DNA of 64,000 nt from Paracoccaceae bacterium. GTDB taxonomy: Bacteria > Pseudomonadota > Alphaproteobacteria > Rhodobacterales > Rhodobacteraceae. A program made the translations under genes and the position numbers. The DNA is taken from assembly GCA_022843025.1 (NCBI GenBank), contig JALHOL010000005.1, positions 1 to 64,000 on the forward strand, given 5' to 3'. The notes beneath the pieces were generated by a model, which saw only the letters and a list, made by a program, of their open reading frames with translations, ran no database searches and was not told the DNA's origin. Below are positions 9,659-18,790 of this stretch, in pieces; position 1 is the stretch's first letter; every line of letters begins with the position of its first letter.

Positions 9659-10447
9659 TCAGGTTTCCGGCTTCGCATGTGTCTGGCCGATACTCCGCAT
9701 CAGCCAGAGCCCATAGATCGCGTTTGGCAGCACAAGAAGAATTGGCAGGAATTGCGTCAGGTCCGAACCAGCGGCAGGCGTCACTGCCTCTACCGGAAGT
9801 GTGCCTTCGGAGGCTACATTCCCAACTGCCCCGGACAGAACAAAGGTCGCGAAATCCCATAGCGCGTGCACGATGATCGGCGGCCAAAGTGAACCGGTCC
9901 GCAGCCGAAGCGCGATAAAGACAATCCCGCTGAGAAAGGCCGCGCAGGATTGCAGCAGCGCCGCCCACAGATTGCCGGTGACAAAGACATTCAGGCTGTG
10001 CATCGCGCCGAACGCGACCGATGTCAGCAACACCGCCGGCCAGATCGAAACCGAATGGCGGAACGCCTGCAAAAGCGCACCGCGCAACATCAGCTCCTCC
10101 GAAAAACCGACAAGCATTGTGTTGAATAGAATGATCAGCAGCGTCGTAGCGGGCGGCAGGCCAAAGACTGTGGCCGCGCCAAAGGCCACGACGATATAGA
10201 TCATGGGCAACCAGGTCAGCCGCCAAGCCCGCGCCTCCGGCCACCGGTTCAGCGCGACGTCATGCCAGCCCTGCCAAAGGACAACGCCAAGGATGAAACC
10301 GCCGGCGGCCAGCCAGCCCCAGCCGATCCCACTTTTCACCCCGCTCGCAAGGTCCGTTTCGCCCCCACTCGTCAGATTCCCGACGATGATCGTGATTGCC
10401 AGCCAGAAACCAAAGGCGATCAGTGCAAGTGCAAGCCGTTTGTTCAT
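9659..10447 (-). CDS. CPBP family intramembrane metalloprotease (CAAX protease-like)
   Basis: Multi-spanning membrane protein with the three conserved CPBP (ABI) motifs: SEELMLRGALLQ (EExxxR), FGAMHSLNVF with a His, and HALWDFATF with a second His, expected to form the intramembrane metal site. The start at the ATG at 10447 (MNKRLALALIAF) is preferred over 10501 because the hydrophobic segment begins immediately. About 262 residues. It converges on the broken aqpZ. CPBP proteins include bacteriocin-immunity and prenyl-protein-protease relatives; no specific substrate can be inferred. Confidence 0.8.
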   Translation of the reverse strand: MNKRLALALIAFGFWLAITIIVGNLTSGGETDLASGVKSGIGWGWLAAGGFILGVVLWQGWHDVALNRWPEARAWRLTWLPMIYIVVAFGAATVFGLPPATTLLIILFNTMLVGFSEELMLRGALLQAFRHSVSIWPAVLLTSVAFGAMHSLNVFVTGNLWAALLQSCAAFLSGIVFIALRLRTGSLWPPIIVHALWDFATFVLSGAVGNVASEGTLPVEAVTPAAGSDLTQFLPILLVLPNAIYGLWLMRSIGQTHAKPET

Positions 10448-10658
10448 CGACACAGTCCTTTCGCAATCGTCCTGCATATCCTTTGCCGGACCCAAGGGCA
10501 TCGGGTCACACTACCCGCAAGTCTGCGGCGCAATATCCGCAACGCGAAACCGGATGGCGACAGATGGAGCCCCATGCCTTCGTCTTTCGGATAGTGCGGG
10601 AAGCATATCAGCGGAATAGTGATCGCACGGCCCCTTCGATCACCCCGGAAAAACGGAG

Positions 10659-11646
10659 ATGAACATGCCACTCGACCGTGCCCTGTCGCCTTTGTTCGCT
10701 GTCGCCATGGCCCTCATCCTCGCATCACCCGGCACCGGACAAACCCAGCAAACCGAAACGGTCACCGCCACGGCAGCAGCCGCAGGAACCGTGATCAAAG
10801 GCAGCATCCGGGGCGACGACAGCATTGACTATCTAGTTTCGGCCGAGTCAGGCCAGCGTCTCTCGGTCGATCTCTCTGCCTCCAACACCAGCCTCTATTT
10901 CAACATTCTGCCCCAAGGTTCGGATGAAGCGATCTTCATCGGTTCGACGTCCGGCACCGATGCAGACATCCCTGTCCCTGCGACGGCCACCTATGTGATC
11001 CGTGTCTACCTCATGCGGAGTGCCGCGCGGCAGGGAGCGCGCGGACTACGTTCTGGGGATCGGTCTTTCCGGTGCGGATTTTGCAGACGGTCTTGCGGGC
11101 GGGCCGGACTGGTGGGCCGTCGCAGGCCTGACCGAAGGGGCGCTGAACATCCGGTCTGGCCCGGACACGCGCTATCCAGTTGTCGGCAAGGCACAGAACG
11201 GAGAGGTGATGCAGAACCGCGGCTGCCGCCTGACCCGTGGTACACGTTGGTGCAGCATCCGGGTGGACGGCTCAGGTGTCCAAGGCTGGGTGGTGGGAAC
11301 ATTCCTCACGGAAGCGGCCGCTCCCGCGAAGCCCGAGATGCCGGAGGGGGGGCCAATCGGCAACGGCACGCCCTTCGACGCGACGGGCGTTGTCAATTGC
11401 GCCCTCATGCTGGACGAGGCAATGCGCACCTGCCCGTTTGGTGTCGTGCGCGAAGGTCCAGGCAATGCCGGCGTCTGGATCGCGCTTGGCGACGGCAGGG
11501 AACGGGCGATCCTGTTCGAGGGCGGCATCCCAGTCTCGGCCAATGCCGACCTGCCGCTCAGCTACGAAAAGTCAGGTGATCAGTTCACAGTAACCGTTGG
11601 GCAGGAGCGCTATGGCCTCCCCGAGGCACTCGTCACGGGCGGCTGA
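10659..11646 (+). pseudogene. Exported SH3-domain protein, frameshifted
   Basis: The first part (frame of 10659) gives a signal peptide and a beta-rich domain (GTVIKGSIRGDDSIDYLV, LSVDLSASNTSLYFNIL) like those in exported lysozyme-inhibitor-like or pre-peptidase modules, ending in YVIRVYLMRSAARQG. Homology then continues in the next frame (ERADYVLGIGLSG onward) with a bacterial SH3 domain (ALNIRSGPDTRYPVVGKAQ through WCSIRVDG and GWVVGTFL) and a C-terminal domain ending near 11646. The switch lies near 11031-11036, consistent with one extra base or two missing ones. The intact protein would be about 328 residues and periplasmic. Either a pseudogene or an assembly error. Confidence 0.75.
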
Positions 11647-11687
11647 TCCTGCCGGACATAGCAATCGTTCGGGCGGTGCCTCTTCTG

Positions 11688-12508
11688 GGGCGGTGTCAGA
11701 GGACCTTCTTTTGCTACGCGACGACCGCGCCACTAGCCATCCCTGATGACCCAACGCTCCCCCTTCCGCTACTTCAAGACCAGCCCGGCGATCATCCGCC
11801 TGGCGGTGATGCTCTTCAATCGCTTCCCTCTTTCGCTGCGAAACGTCGAGGATCTTCTCCACGAACGCGGCATCGAGATCAGCCACGAAGCTGTCCGCTA
11901 TTGGTGAAACCACTTTGGCCCGATCTTTGCGGCTAAGATCCGCAAAAAACGAGTCGATCGCATGAGCCAATGCCGCAAGTGGAAGTGGCACCTCGACGAG
12001 ATGTACGTGAAGATTAACGGCGAGATGCACTTCCTCTGGCGGGCCGTCGATCATGAGGGAGAGGTCCTCGAGAGCTACGGCACGAAGACCCGGGATCGCA
12101 AGTACGCATTGAAATCCCTGAAGAAATCCATGCGCCGGCATGGGCGCCCGGAGACGATCGTCACAGACAAGCTGCGCTCCTACGGGGCTGCGCTGAAAGA
12201 CCTCGGCCGTGGCGATGACCGAAAGTTCGCACGATGGGCCAACAACAGGGTCTAGAACTCGCATCTACCTTTCCGAAGGCGGGAGCGAGCGATGTTGCGG
12301 TTCAAGCGCATGCGAAGTTTGCAGAAGTTCGCAACCGTCCACACCTCTGTCTGCAACCACAGCAACCAAGAGAGATCGCTAACCTCACGAGACTATTACA
12401 AGGCCAACCGAGCCGCCGCTCTTGCCGAGTGGCGCGGCCTCCTCGTTACCTGACGTGAACCATGGGTAGGGCGAACGGAGACGCGATTTAACTAGTCTGA
12501 CAGCACCG
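11688..12508 (+). mobile_element. Degenerate IS6-family insertion sequence
   Basis: About 820 bp, the usual size for IS6-type elements, containing a single transposase frame. The ends are imperfect inverted repeats sharing TGTCAGA: 11694-11700 at the left and its complement TCTGACA at 12496-12502 at the right, with six further partly matching bases outside each. The adjacent 8-mers (ctcttctg and ttggtcga) are not identical, so no target-site duplication is visible. The exact ends are estimates. The transposase has two internal stops. Confidence 0.7.
11746..12453 (+). pseudogene. IS6 family transposase, inactivated by two nonsense codons
   Basis: Translation through two stops gives a full-length IS6-type transposase of about 235 residues: N-terminal zinc-finger/HTH-like part (LRNVEDLLHERGIEISHEAV), WHLDEMYVKI with the first catalytic Asp, RAVDHEGEVLE with the second region, and RWANNR followed by NSHLPFRRRERAM. 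TGA at 11905-11907 (codon 54) replaces a Trp expected after RYW. TAG at 12253-12255 (codon 170) replaces the Glu expected in the VENSH motif, which aligns with the Glu of the DDE triad. There are no frameshifts. The protein cannot be made intact without readthrough. Confidence 0.85.
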
Positions 12509-12607
12509 TTGGTCGACATGCATAACCTGACATGCAGGAAGGCCTGTGTCGCCACCAGGTTTCTTCCCACTCTGCGCCTGCTTGCTCTTTCCGCATCAGA
12601 CTGTCAT

Positions 12608-13390
12608 CTAGTTTATGCAGAGAGGCACGTTATCCAAATGATGTTGCAAAGAGGCGGGGCCTTCAACAGCCAGCCTTATTTGTCCGTCGATCATTCGGAT
12701 CGATACGATCTGTCTGCCGTTCGTGTCCAAGGCGAAGATAACTGGAACGCCGGCGCATGACTCGATCCTGCTTTGCACCGTTTCTTGCCCGATCGCGTGG
12801 TTCGTTACGCCCTGCACGGCGGCGATGTCGCGCAAGCGCTGGCCGTCACGCTCTACGATGCGCAGCGTTTTCCCAAGGTGTGGCGTCTCGACATAGGCAA
12901 GTTCGAGGCTGCCGTCGCCGTCGAAATCAGCGGCACCGATCGGGGCAAGCCAGCGAAACCGACGGCCGATGAAATCTGTTGCCGCACCGCGCACCAGCCC
13001 TGTTGACCCATCGCCGCCAGCGACCTCCCAGACCGCCAGCCGGGCCCCCTTGTTCTGATGGCTCTCGACGACCACGATTTCGGGGCGTCCGTCGAGGTCA
13101 AGGTCGACCAAGCGCGGCGCGAAATCCTCAAACACGAGATTTTCGGGTAACTTCACGATGATCGGATCTGGAGTTTCGGCGCAGTTCCGGCATGGCTTCA
13201 CCGCGACAACGAGATCGGTATGGGCGGAAAGCCTGCCCATGATGTTATGAGGATAGCGGTCTGTCGGACTGGCAAAGCTCGCCCTAACAGCCACGGGGAA
13301 CGCCTCGTCCTGCGCGGACGCAGTGCCCACGATGCTCAGGGCAACCACGATGTAAGCCCAAAGATATCCCCATTTCCTGATGGACCGCAT
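12608..13390 (-). CDS. Exported FG-GAP/VCBS-like repeat protein
   Basis: Start at the ATG at 13390 (MRSIRKWGYLWAYIVVALS), preceded by AAGGAG; the signal peptide is likely cleaved at ASA/QDE. About 260 residues with repeated Asp-rich loops, LVDLDLDGRPEIVVVE and AADFDGDGSLELAYVE, typical of FG-GAP/VCBS calcium-binding blades. A CRNC motif may form a disulfide. It is downstream of, and on the same strand as, the glucan operon, separated by 143 bases. No enzymatic function is suggested; a periplasmic binding role is plausible. Confidence 0.65.
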   Translation of the reverse strand: MRSIRKWGYLWAYIVVALSIVGTASAQDEAFPVAVRASFASPTDRYPHNIMGRLSAHTDLVVAVKPCRNCAETPDPIIVKLPENLVFEDFAPRLVDLDLDGRPEIVVVESHQNKGARLAVWEVAGGDGSTGLVRGAATDFIGRRFRWLAPIGAADFDGDGSLELAYVETPHLGKTLRIVERDGQRLRDIAAVQGVTNHAIGQETVQSRIESCAGVPVIFALDTNGRQIVSIRMIDGQIRLAVEGPASLQHHLDNVPLCIN

Positions 13391-13533
13391 GAAGATCTCC
13401 TTCGGGCCTGTCTGGTGTGGGCACATTCTGCCAAGCGCCTGTCCGACCCGTCGACCAGAAGTCGTTTGGCCACTTGCTGCACTACGGCGGGAAGGCCGGG
13501 TCGATTTTCTAGGCCGATCCCACAGTTGCAACA

Positions 13534-14364
13534 TCAATCAAGCGCCTCGAACCAATCCAGCACCATCGGGGCCCAGCCTTTCGGGATACTGTGCCCTCCC
13601 TCATGCAATGCGAAGATCAGGTCTGTGCCGGGCTGGCAATTGGTCCATTGCTGAATGGCAAACGGGCCAAGGCTTCTCGTTTTGTCCGCACTCTCTGACT
13701 TGCAGCCATTTGCCTTGCGCCAGACTTGCATCGCCTCGGGCACATTGCCCTGCACGAAGTCCGGCGAAATCTGGCGTCCTTCCAGGGGAACTGTCCGGTC
13801 GCTGGTGCCATGTGTATGCAAGAGCCTGACCGGACCTGCGCAGTTGGCCGGATGTGGACGCCAGAAGCTGCCCGCAACCGGGGCATAGGCGGCAAAGGCA
13901 GTGGGGTTCATACAGGCGACATAGCTTGTCATTGATCCACCGATCGAAAACCCTGCCAGTAGCATTTCATCCCGTTTCAGACCGTATTTCGCTGCAGCAT
14001 CATCCGCCACGGCAATCAGGAACGTGGCTTCATCGCGCGTTGCGGGGCGGTTTGGATGAAAGTCCCACGATCTGCCCTTGCCATTCTCGCGCGGTTGGCC
14101 ATCCGGCGCGATCACGGCATAGCCGCGCTCAAGAAACAGTCGGGCAATCCCATCATTGCGAACGAAACCCGCTCCTTCGCCACCGTAGCCATGCAGGAGC
14201 AGGACAGCCGGATGCAACGCCACTGCTTCCTCGGGCAGGACGATGTGATAGGTGCCATCGGGCAGCGAGCACGGTTCAGGATCGCCGTTGCACCCGGCCA
14301 TCGCGAGAGAGGCGCTGAAGAACACGGCAAGGGTCGCGACCAGCGCGGCAATAGGACGGATCAT
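13534..14364 (-). CDS. Secreted LpqC/PHB-depolymerase-like esterase
   Basis: The ATG at 14364 overlaps the opgH stop (ATGA), indicating translational coupling, and opens a signal peptide with Ala-Gly-Cys (SLAMAGC), so a lipoprotein is possible. The alpha/beta-hydrolase motifs are LLHGYGGEGAGFV (oxyanion region), LLAGFSIGGSM (nucleophile Ser), HTHGTSDRTVP (acid) and LHEGGHSIPKGW (His). This layout matches the LpqC/esterase-PHB family of periplasmic esterases. Its position at the end of the opgC-opgH operon suggests it acts on ester substituents of periplasmic glucans or on another envelope ester; this is inference. Confidence 0.75.
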   Translation of the reverse strand: MIRPIAALVATLAVFFSASLAMAGCNGDPEPCSLPDGTYHIVLPEEAVALHPAVLLLHGYGGEGAGFVRNDGIARLFLERGYAVIAPDGQPRENGKGRSWDFHPNRPATRDEATFLIAVADDAAAKYGLKRDEMLLAGFSIGGSMTSYVACMNPTAFAAYAPVAGSFWRPHPANCAGPVRLLHTHGTSDRTVPLEGRQISPDFVQGNVPEAMQVWRKANGCKSESADKTRSLGPFAIQQWTNCQPGTDLIFALHEGGHSIPKGWAPMVLDWFEALD

Positions 14365-16109
14365 GCGGTTTTCTCCCCGGCTTGGCGCTGCTTGAATGCC
14401 GAGAGGGGCATCTGCACAAGCGCCGCCAATGGAATGGTCAGACAGAGGCTGACACTGATGGGCAGAAGCCAAGGGCTGATCTTTCCAGCGAGGGACAGTG
14501 AAAGAAGAACCACGCCGAGCCCGGTTTCGACAGCATGAAATCGCAAAAGAGTGCGCAAGTCAGACCGGCCTGTGGCATGCGGCATCCATCCGCCATCACC
14601 CCCCCGCACAATGCGCAGCACCGCCCGCACTTGGTGCACCATCAAAGCCGGGGCGAGTAGAGCGGAAACGAGCAGCTCGGCCGTAACGAGACCTGCAAAG
14701 CGGGGCACCCCGGCAATTGGCAGGCCGTTGCCGCGCAAGTGGGCGATGATCCCCAGAAGCTTGGGCGCGACAAGCATAGCGACAACGACACCGGCGATGG
14801 TGGTCTGTGGAATTTGGGGGGTGAGTGACCAGTCCGCCAAGAGCGGAGTGGCAACGATTGCGGTCCCACCCTGGCCGGAAAGCGCCCAGAGCAGAAGCAA
14901 AAGCAGCCACCAGACCGAGGAGAGGTAGGCCATAACCCCCTGCAAAAGGTGGAACCGCGACAAGGGGTGCATCCCGGGGACCAGAAGAAGCCTGACATGC
15001 TGCAGGTTGCCCTGACACCAGCGTTGGTCGCGCCTTAGGTATCCGATCAGCGTTTCGGGCGTGTCTTCATGGCTTTCTTTCGCCTCTGGCATCATCTGCA
15101 CGCCCCATCCGGCGCGACGCATCAGGGCAGCTTCGACGAAGTCATGACTAAGGATGACCCCACCGCGCGGGGCCACACCGGGAAGATGCGGCAGACCGGC
15201 CGAGGCGGCGAAGGCACGTGTCCTGACCAAAGCATTATGGCCAATGAAATTACCCTCATTTCCCGTCCACATGGCAAAGCCGCGCCCCATGTTCATGCCG
15301 TAGACCTCGGAGGCAAAGCTTTGCAGACCCTGCCAGACGGTCTTCCCAGGAAGGATACGGGGGATGGTCTGGATCAGGCCAAGCCCAGGCTTTCGTGCCA
15401 TGGCATCTGCCATCAGGATCACTGTGTCAGGCCCCATGATGCTATCCGCATCGAGGATCAGCATGGCGTCATGGGCGTGACCTTCCGAGATCACCCAGTC
15501 GCGAATATTGCCGGACTTGTAATCGGTGTTCTTGGCGCGGCAACGGTACGTCAGGGAAAGGCCCCGATGCCGAAGGCGACATGCCGCAACCGCTGCCTCC
15601 TCGATCAACGCCGCAGCCGAGGATCGTGTGTCGGACAGAACATGCAGTGAGAAGGAATGCCTGCCCTTGCCGCCAACACCTGCAAGAAGCTTAACGGCAT
15701 TGCCGATCGTTTCTGCGGCAGGCTCCCCATACATCGGCAGCAGGATCGCGACTTTTAGCTCATGAAGGGGCCGCACCGTGGATGGCCGCCTCCAGCAAAG
15801 CCCAAGTATCGCAGTGGCGACCGAGAGGACCATCCAGAAGAACGCAAAACCCGATAAGCCGGCCACGACGGCCTCTGCTACTGTCAGCCGTCCCTCCATG
15901 GTGAACCAGCCAACCCATACCGCAACAAGCGCAACTGTGAAGCAGAGCGGCAGCACAAGCACGAAGGTCCGACAGGCCAATACCTGCCCGCTTGGGCGCA
16001 GACCCGGTGCAGCAGGATCATGAAAGGGTGCCGTCATGCTCTGGTCCGGCATCACCAGCGATTCCGCAGCAAGGCTGCCGGGCAAAAGCTGACGCGGGGA
16101 GAACGTCAC
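14361..16109 (-). CDS. mdoH: Glucans biosynthesis glucosyltransferase MdoH/OpgH
   Basis: Inner-membrane family-2 glycosyltransferase that polymerises UDP-glucose into the backbone of osmoregulated periplasmic glucans. Visible: two N-terminal membrane spans, LPMYGEPAAETIGN, LDADSIMGPDTV (DxD region), SHDFVEAALMRRAGWG, and RRDQRWCQGNLQH (QxxRW motif), then several C-terminal membrane spans. 582 residues, shorter than the E. coli protein and lacking much of its N-terminal extension, as in other alphaproteobacterial forms. The start is GTG at 16109, overlapping the opgC stop by four bases; an ATG 57 bases downstream is an alternative. Confidence 0.92.
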   Translation of the reverse strand: MTFSPRQLLPGSLAAESLVMPDQSMTAPFHDPAAPGLRPSGQVLACRTFVLVLPLCFTVALVAVWVGWFTMEGRLTVAEAVVAGLSGFAFFWMVLSVATAILGLCWRRPSTVRPLHELKVAILLPMYGEPAAETIGNAVKLLAGVGGKGRHSFSLHVLSDTRSSAAALIEEAAVAACRLRHRGLSLTYRCRAKNTDYKSGNIRDWVISEGHAHDAMLILDADSIMGPDTVILMADAMARKPGLGLIQTIPRILPGKTVWQGLQSFASEVYGMNMGRGFAMWTGNEGNFIGHNALVRTRAFAASAGLPHLPGVAPRGGVILSHDFVEAALMRRAGWGVQMMPEAKESHEDTPETLIGYLRRDQRWCQGNLQHVRLLLVPGMHPLSRFHLLQGVMAYLSSVWWLLLLLLWALSGQGGTAIVATPLLADWSLTPQIPQTTIAGVVVAMLVAPKLLGIIAHLRGNGLPIAGVPRFAGLVTAELLVSALLAPALMVHQVRAVLRIVRGGDGGWMPHATGRSDLRTLLRFHAVETGLGVVLLSLSLAGKISPWLLPISVSLCLTIPLAALVQMPLSAFKQRQAGEKTA

Positions 16110-17296
16110 GTCCGCACCTTGGTTTGCCAGTCTGCTTCAGCCGCGGGTGCGGCGGTGCGGACCGGGGCGGTCTTCCATGGCTGGCTTTTGAAATAGGCGG
16201 CGATCCATGCCACGCCGATGATCAAGGCGAAACCCGTGAGGTTCACCACAAGCGCAGCAAGCGGGCTGCTTCCTGCCAGTTTCAAGAATGCGCCAAGGAC
16301 GCGCGCAAGCACCATGGATGCGGCGAAAACCGCAAGCGATTGCTGACCGACGCGACAGATGAGGGCGATGATCTGTCCGGCCCAGCCGCCAAGTCGCAAT
16401 CTCGCGCCGTCTGGTCCCACAGCGACCCAGGCCAAATAGGCAAGTGCGAGGAAGTGGATATAGCGCAAGATGCCAAAGTCGGTCTTGTTGAACAGTGGTG
16501 CTGCGGCTTTTCGGACCTCGCGCAGCAGTTCGAATTGGGTAAAGACCTTGCCCCAGGCAAAGGGTATCGACAAAAGCACGATCCCGACCGCCAGCCAGAT
16601 CAACGCGCGGTGGACGGGTGGCGCGGGAAGCCATCCCGCCATCAGGGCAAAGCCGGTGAAGAATACAAGCTGCCAAGCAAATGGGTTGAAGAACCATTGG
16701 CGGTCAGAGGATTTGGTGAACCAAAACTCGGCCGGAAAGTTCAATCCGGCTGTGGCTGCGATCCAAAGCACGATGCTTGCGGCAAGAACAAGCCGCGGAT
16801 CTTGGCGTGCAAGCCCCATCATCACGGGGATAAGCGCGAGGATCACCAAATACATCGGCAGGATGTCGAAATAGTTCGGCACATAGGTCAGGGTCAGCAA
16901 ACCGATCAGGTTCGGACCGGTGTTGTTGAGGAAGTGATTGAGGTTCAGCGCCGAAACCTCATCACGCGGGAAGAAACCCGTCATGTTCAGCGCGACCATC
17001 AAGGCAAGCGTCACGAAGAACACGCCCAGATGCACCCAATAAACCTGCCAGACCCTGTGCAGGATGCGGATTGTCCCTAACAGCCAACCTGCCCGTGAAA
17101 AGACTGCCCCGAAGGCAAGCGCAGAGGCCATGCCAGAGCAGAAAACGAACATCTCTGTCGCGTCGGAAAAGCCGAAGCGGGCGGGTATCCACAGCGCCCA
17201 GGGGTTGCCGGTGATATGGGCGATGAGGATGATGAACATGCCAAGGCCGCGAAAGAAATCGAGGCGAAGGTCACGCTGCTTTTGGGCCGACGCCAT
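16106..17296 (-). CDS. opgC: OpgC family membrane acyltransferase
   Basis: 396-residue multi-spanning protein with the OpgC/acyltransferase-3-like N-terminus (LRLDFFRGLGMFIILIAHI), about ten predicted membrane segments and a conserved N-terminal Arg/His region. OpgC proteins add succinyl or similar groups to periplasmic glucans, giving them negative charge. It lies one base after the TPR gene and overlaps opgH by four bases, so the genes are almost certainly one operon and the glucan made by OpgH is probably substituted. No opgG is present in the window. Confidence 0.88.
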   Translation of the reverse strand: MASAQKQRDLRLDFFRGLGMFIILIAHITGNPWALWIPARFGFSDATEMFVFCSGMASALAFGAVFSRAGWLLGTIRILHRVWQVYWVHLGVFFVTLALMVALNMTGFFPRDEVSALNLNHFLNNTGPNLIGLLTLTYVPNYFDILPMYLVILALIPVMMGLARQDPRLVLAASIVLWIAATAGLNFPAEFWFTKSSDRQWFFNPFAWQLVFFTGFALMAGWLPAPPVHRALIWLAVGIVLLSIPFAWGKVFTQFELLREVRKAAAPLFNKTDFGILRYIHFLALAYLAWVAVGPDGARLRLGGWAGQIIALICRVGQQSLAVFAASMVLARVLGAFLKLAGSSPLAALVVNLTGFALIIGVAWIAAYFKSQPWKTAPVRTAAPAAEADWQTKVRT

Positions 17297-17297
17297 G

Positions 17298-18638
17298 TCA
17301 CACGGCCCTGACGCGAACAGCGTCGATCAGGGACAGGCGCGCGGCGGTATAGCCGTCAATGGTGCCCGCCCGCCGTACCATCCGATCGCGAAGCAGGGCT
17401 TCAGCCGCTTCTGAGTATCCGCTTCTGAGCGCCGCTTCGATGGTGATGCGATCAAAGATATCGCGCTGCGCGTGGCTGCCGCCGATCTGCTGCAGGTCAG
17501 CGCGCCCTGCACGCAGGTGCATCCACGCCGACGCATATTCTCCCCCGGCAAAGGATTGCAGTCCCTGCGCGATATGCAGGCCCGGATGGGCGATGACCCG
17601 CTGCGCTTCATGGCCCGCAGGGCGTGTGGCCTGCATGCGGGCGATAAGTCCAGCGGCCGCCTGATCCCGCGCGCCGCCGCAAAGCGCCAGCATGTAATGA
17701 AGATCCGCGAAGGCGAGGCAGCCGTCGGTGGCACGGTTCTCGGACAGGTCTGCCAGTTCTTCCCACCGTTCGCCGACATTGACGCCTTCAAGTTCTAGCC
17801 GCGCAAGAAGGGAGGCCGCGTTCGAGATATCGCGGTAGTCGTCGGTCTTCTCGGCGCGGATATCGGCGTCGTAGAGGGCCAGCGCAGCCTCGTACTCCCC
17901 AAGGTCGAGATGCATCAGGGCCCGATGCCACCAGACGTGGAAGCGGAAGTTGTTGCAATGCGCCCAAGCGGCTTCGCGCCCCGTCAACCAATCCAGCCCG
18001 GCGCGCGCGCGGCCCGTGCTGTCATAGACATGAGCCACGGCATGCAGACCCCAAGCATCATCCGTGGCAAGCGCTACGCCGTCGCGGCCGATCCGTTCTG
18101 CCTGCGCAAATTCTCCAGTTTCTTCCAGCGTGAAGGCATGGCAGCCCAAGATGTAGCCGCGCGCCGGGTGGTCGTCGGTCCATGCGGGAAGGATGGCTTC
18201 GACCGAAGCGCGCATCGCATCGGGCCTGCCCATGACGAAATGAATAGCCTGAACCATCTTCATTGCCAAAGCATCCCGAGGGTTCAAACTCAGGATCACC
18301 TCCATGCGCGCGGCGGCACGGGAGGGGCGGCCGCCCAGCCAGTCGCCCAGAGCATGGACGAAAGCGATTTCTCGCATCGTTGCAGGGGCACCGGTCAGCG
18401 CTGCGGCATAGGCTTGACGGGCGATTTCCACCATCTCTGCGCGGCCCAGCAGAAGACAGGATATCCCCCGGATCGCCTGACCCAGCGCGAAATCTGGACA
18501 GGCTGCAAGCACGCGGTTCAGATCGGGTCCGGTGCTTGCCGCATGCGAGAGTATGCCCCTGATCAGCCGGTTCCAGTCACCGATCAACTCCGATGAAAGG
18601 GAGGTGGGCGTTCCACTCAAGTCATCTGACAGCGGCAT
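17298..18638 (-). CDS. TTC38-like tetratricopeptide repeat protein
   Basis: 446 residues of helical repeats: FVHALGDWLGGRPSRAA, GCHAFTLEETGEFAQAE, GLHAVAHVYDSTGRARAG and WHRALMHLDLGEYEAALAL are typical of the tetratricopeptide repeat 38 family. The ATG at 18638 is preferred because AAAGG precedes it; a GTG at 18653 would lie over that site. No signal peptide is present. It is the first gene of the glucan operon, one base before opgC. TTC38 proteins have no settled function; here it may be a cytosolic partner of the glucan machinery or simply co-transcribed. Confidence 0.75.
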   Translation of the reverse strand: MPLSDDLSGTPTSLSSELIGDWNRLIRGILSHAASTGPDLNRVLAACPDFALGQAIRGISCLLLGRAEMVEIARQAYAAALTGAPATMREIAFVHALGDWLGGRPSRAAARMEVILSLNPRDALAMKMVQAIHFVMGRPDAMRASVEAILPAWTDDHPARGYILGCHAFTLEETGEFAQAERIGRDGVALATDDAWGLHAVAHVYDSTGRARAGLDWLTGREAAWAHCNNFRFHVWWHRALMHLDLGEYEAALALYDADIRAEKTDDYRDISNAASLLARLELEGVNVGERWEELADLSENRATDGCLAFADLHYMLALCGGARDQAAAGLIARMQATRPAGHEAQRVIAHPGLHIAQGLQSFAGGEYASAWMHLRAGRADLQQIGGSHAQRDIFDRITIEAALRSGYSEAAEALLRDRMVRRAGTIDGYTAARLSLIDAVRVRAV

Positions 18639-18790
18639 GGGCAAACCTTTCACGGCGGAGTGAAGGCCTGCAGGGGACGGAGATCGGCATTTGCAGGCGC
18701 GGACAGTCTGCGTTTCGCTATCCGACCCTGTTTTGTTACAGTCGGAAGGGATCGTAACACCCGTCTCACGCAGTCGTTACAGCGCCTCCG

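Noticed and set aside
11680-12516. Target-site duplication flanking the IS6-type element
   Set aside because: The 8-mers next to the two inverted repeats are not identical.
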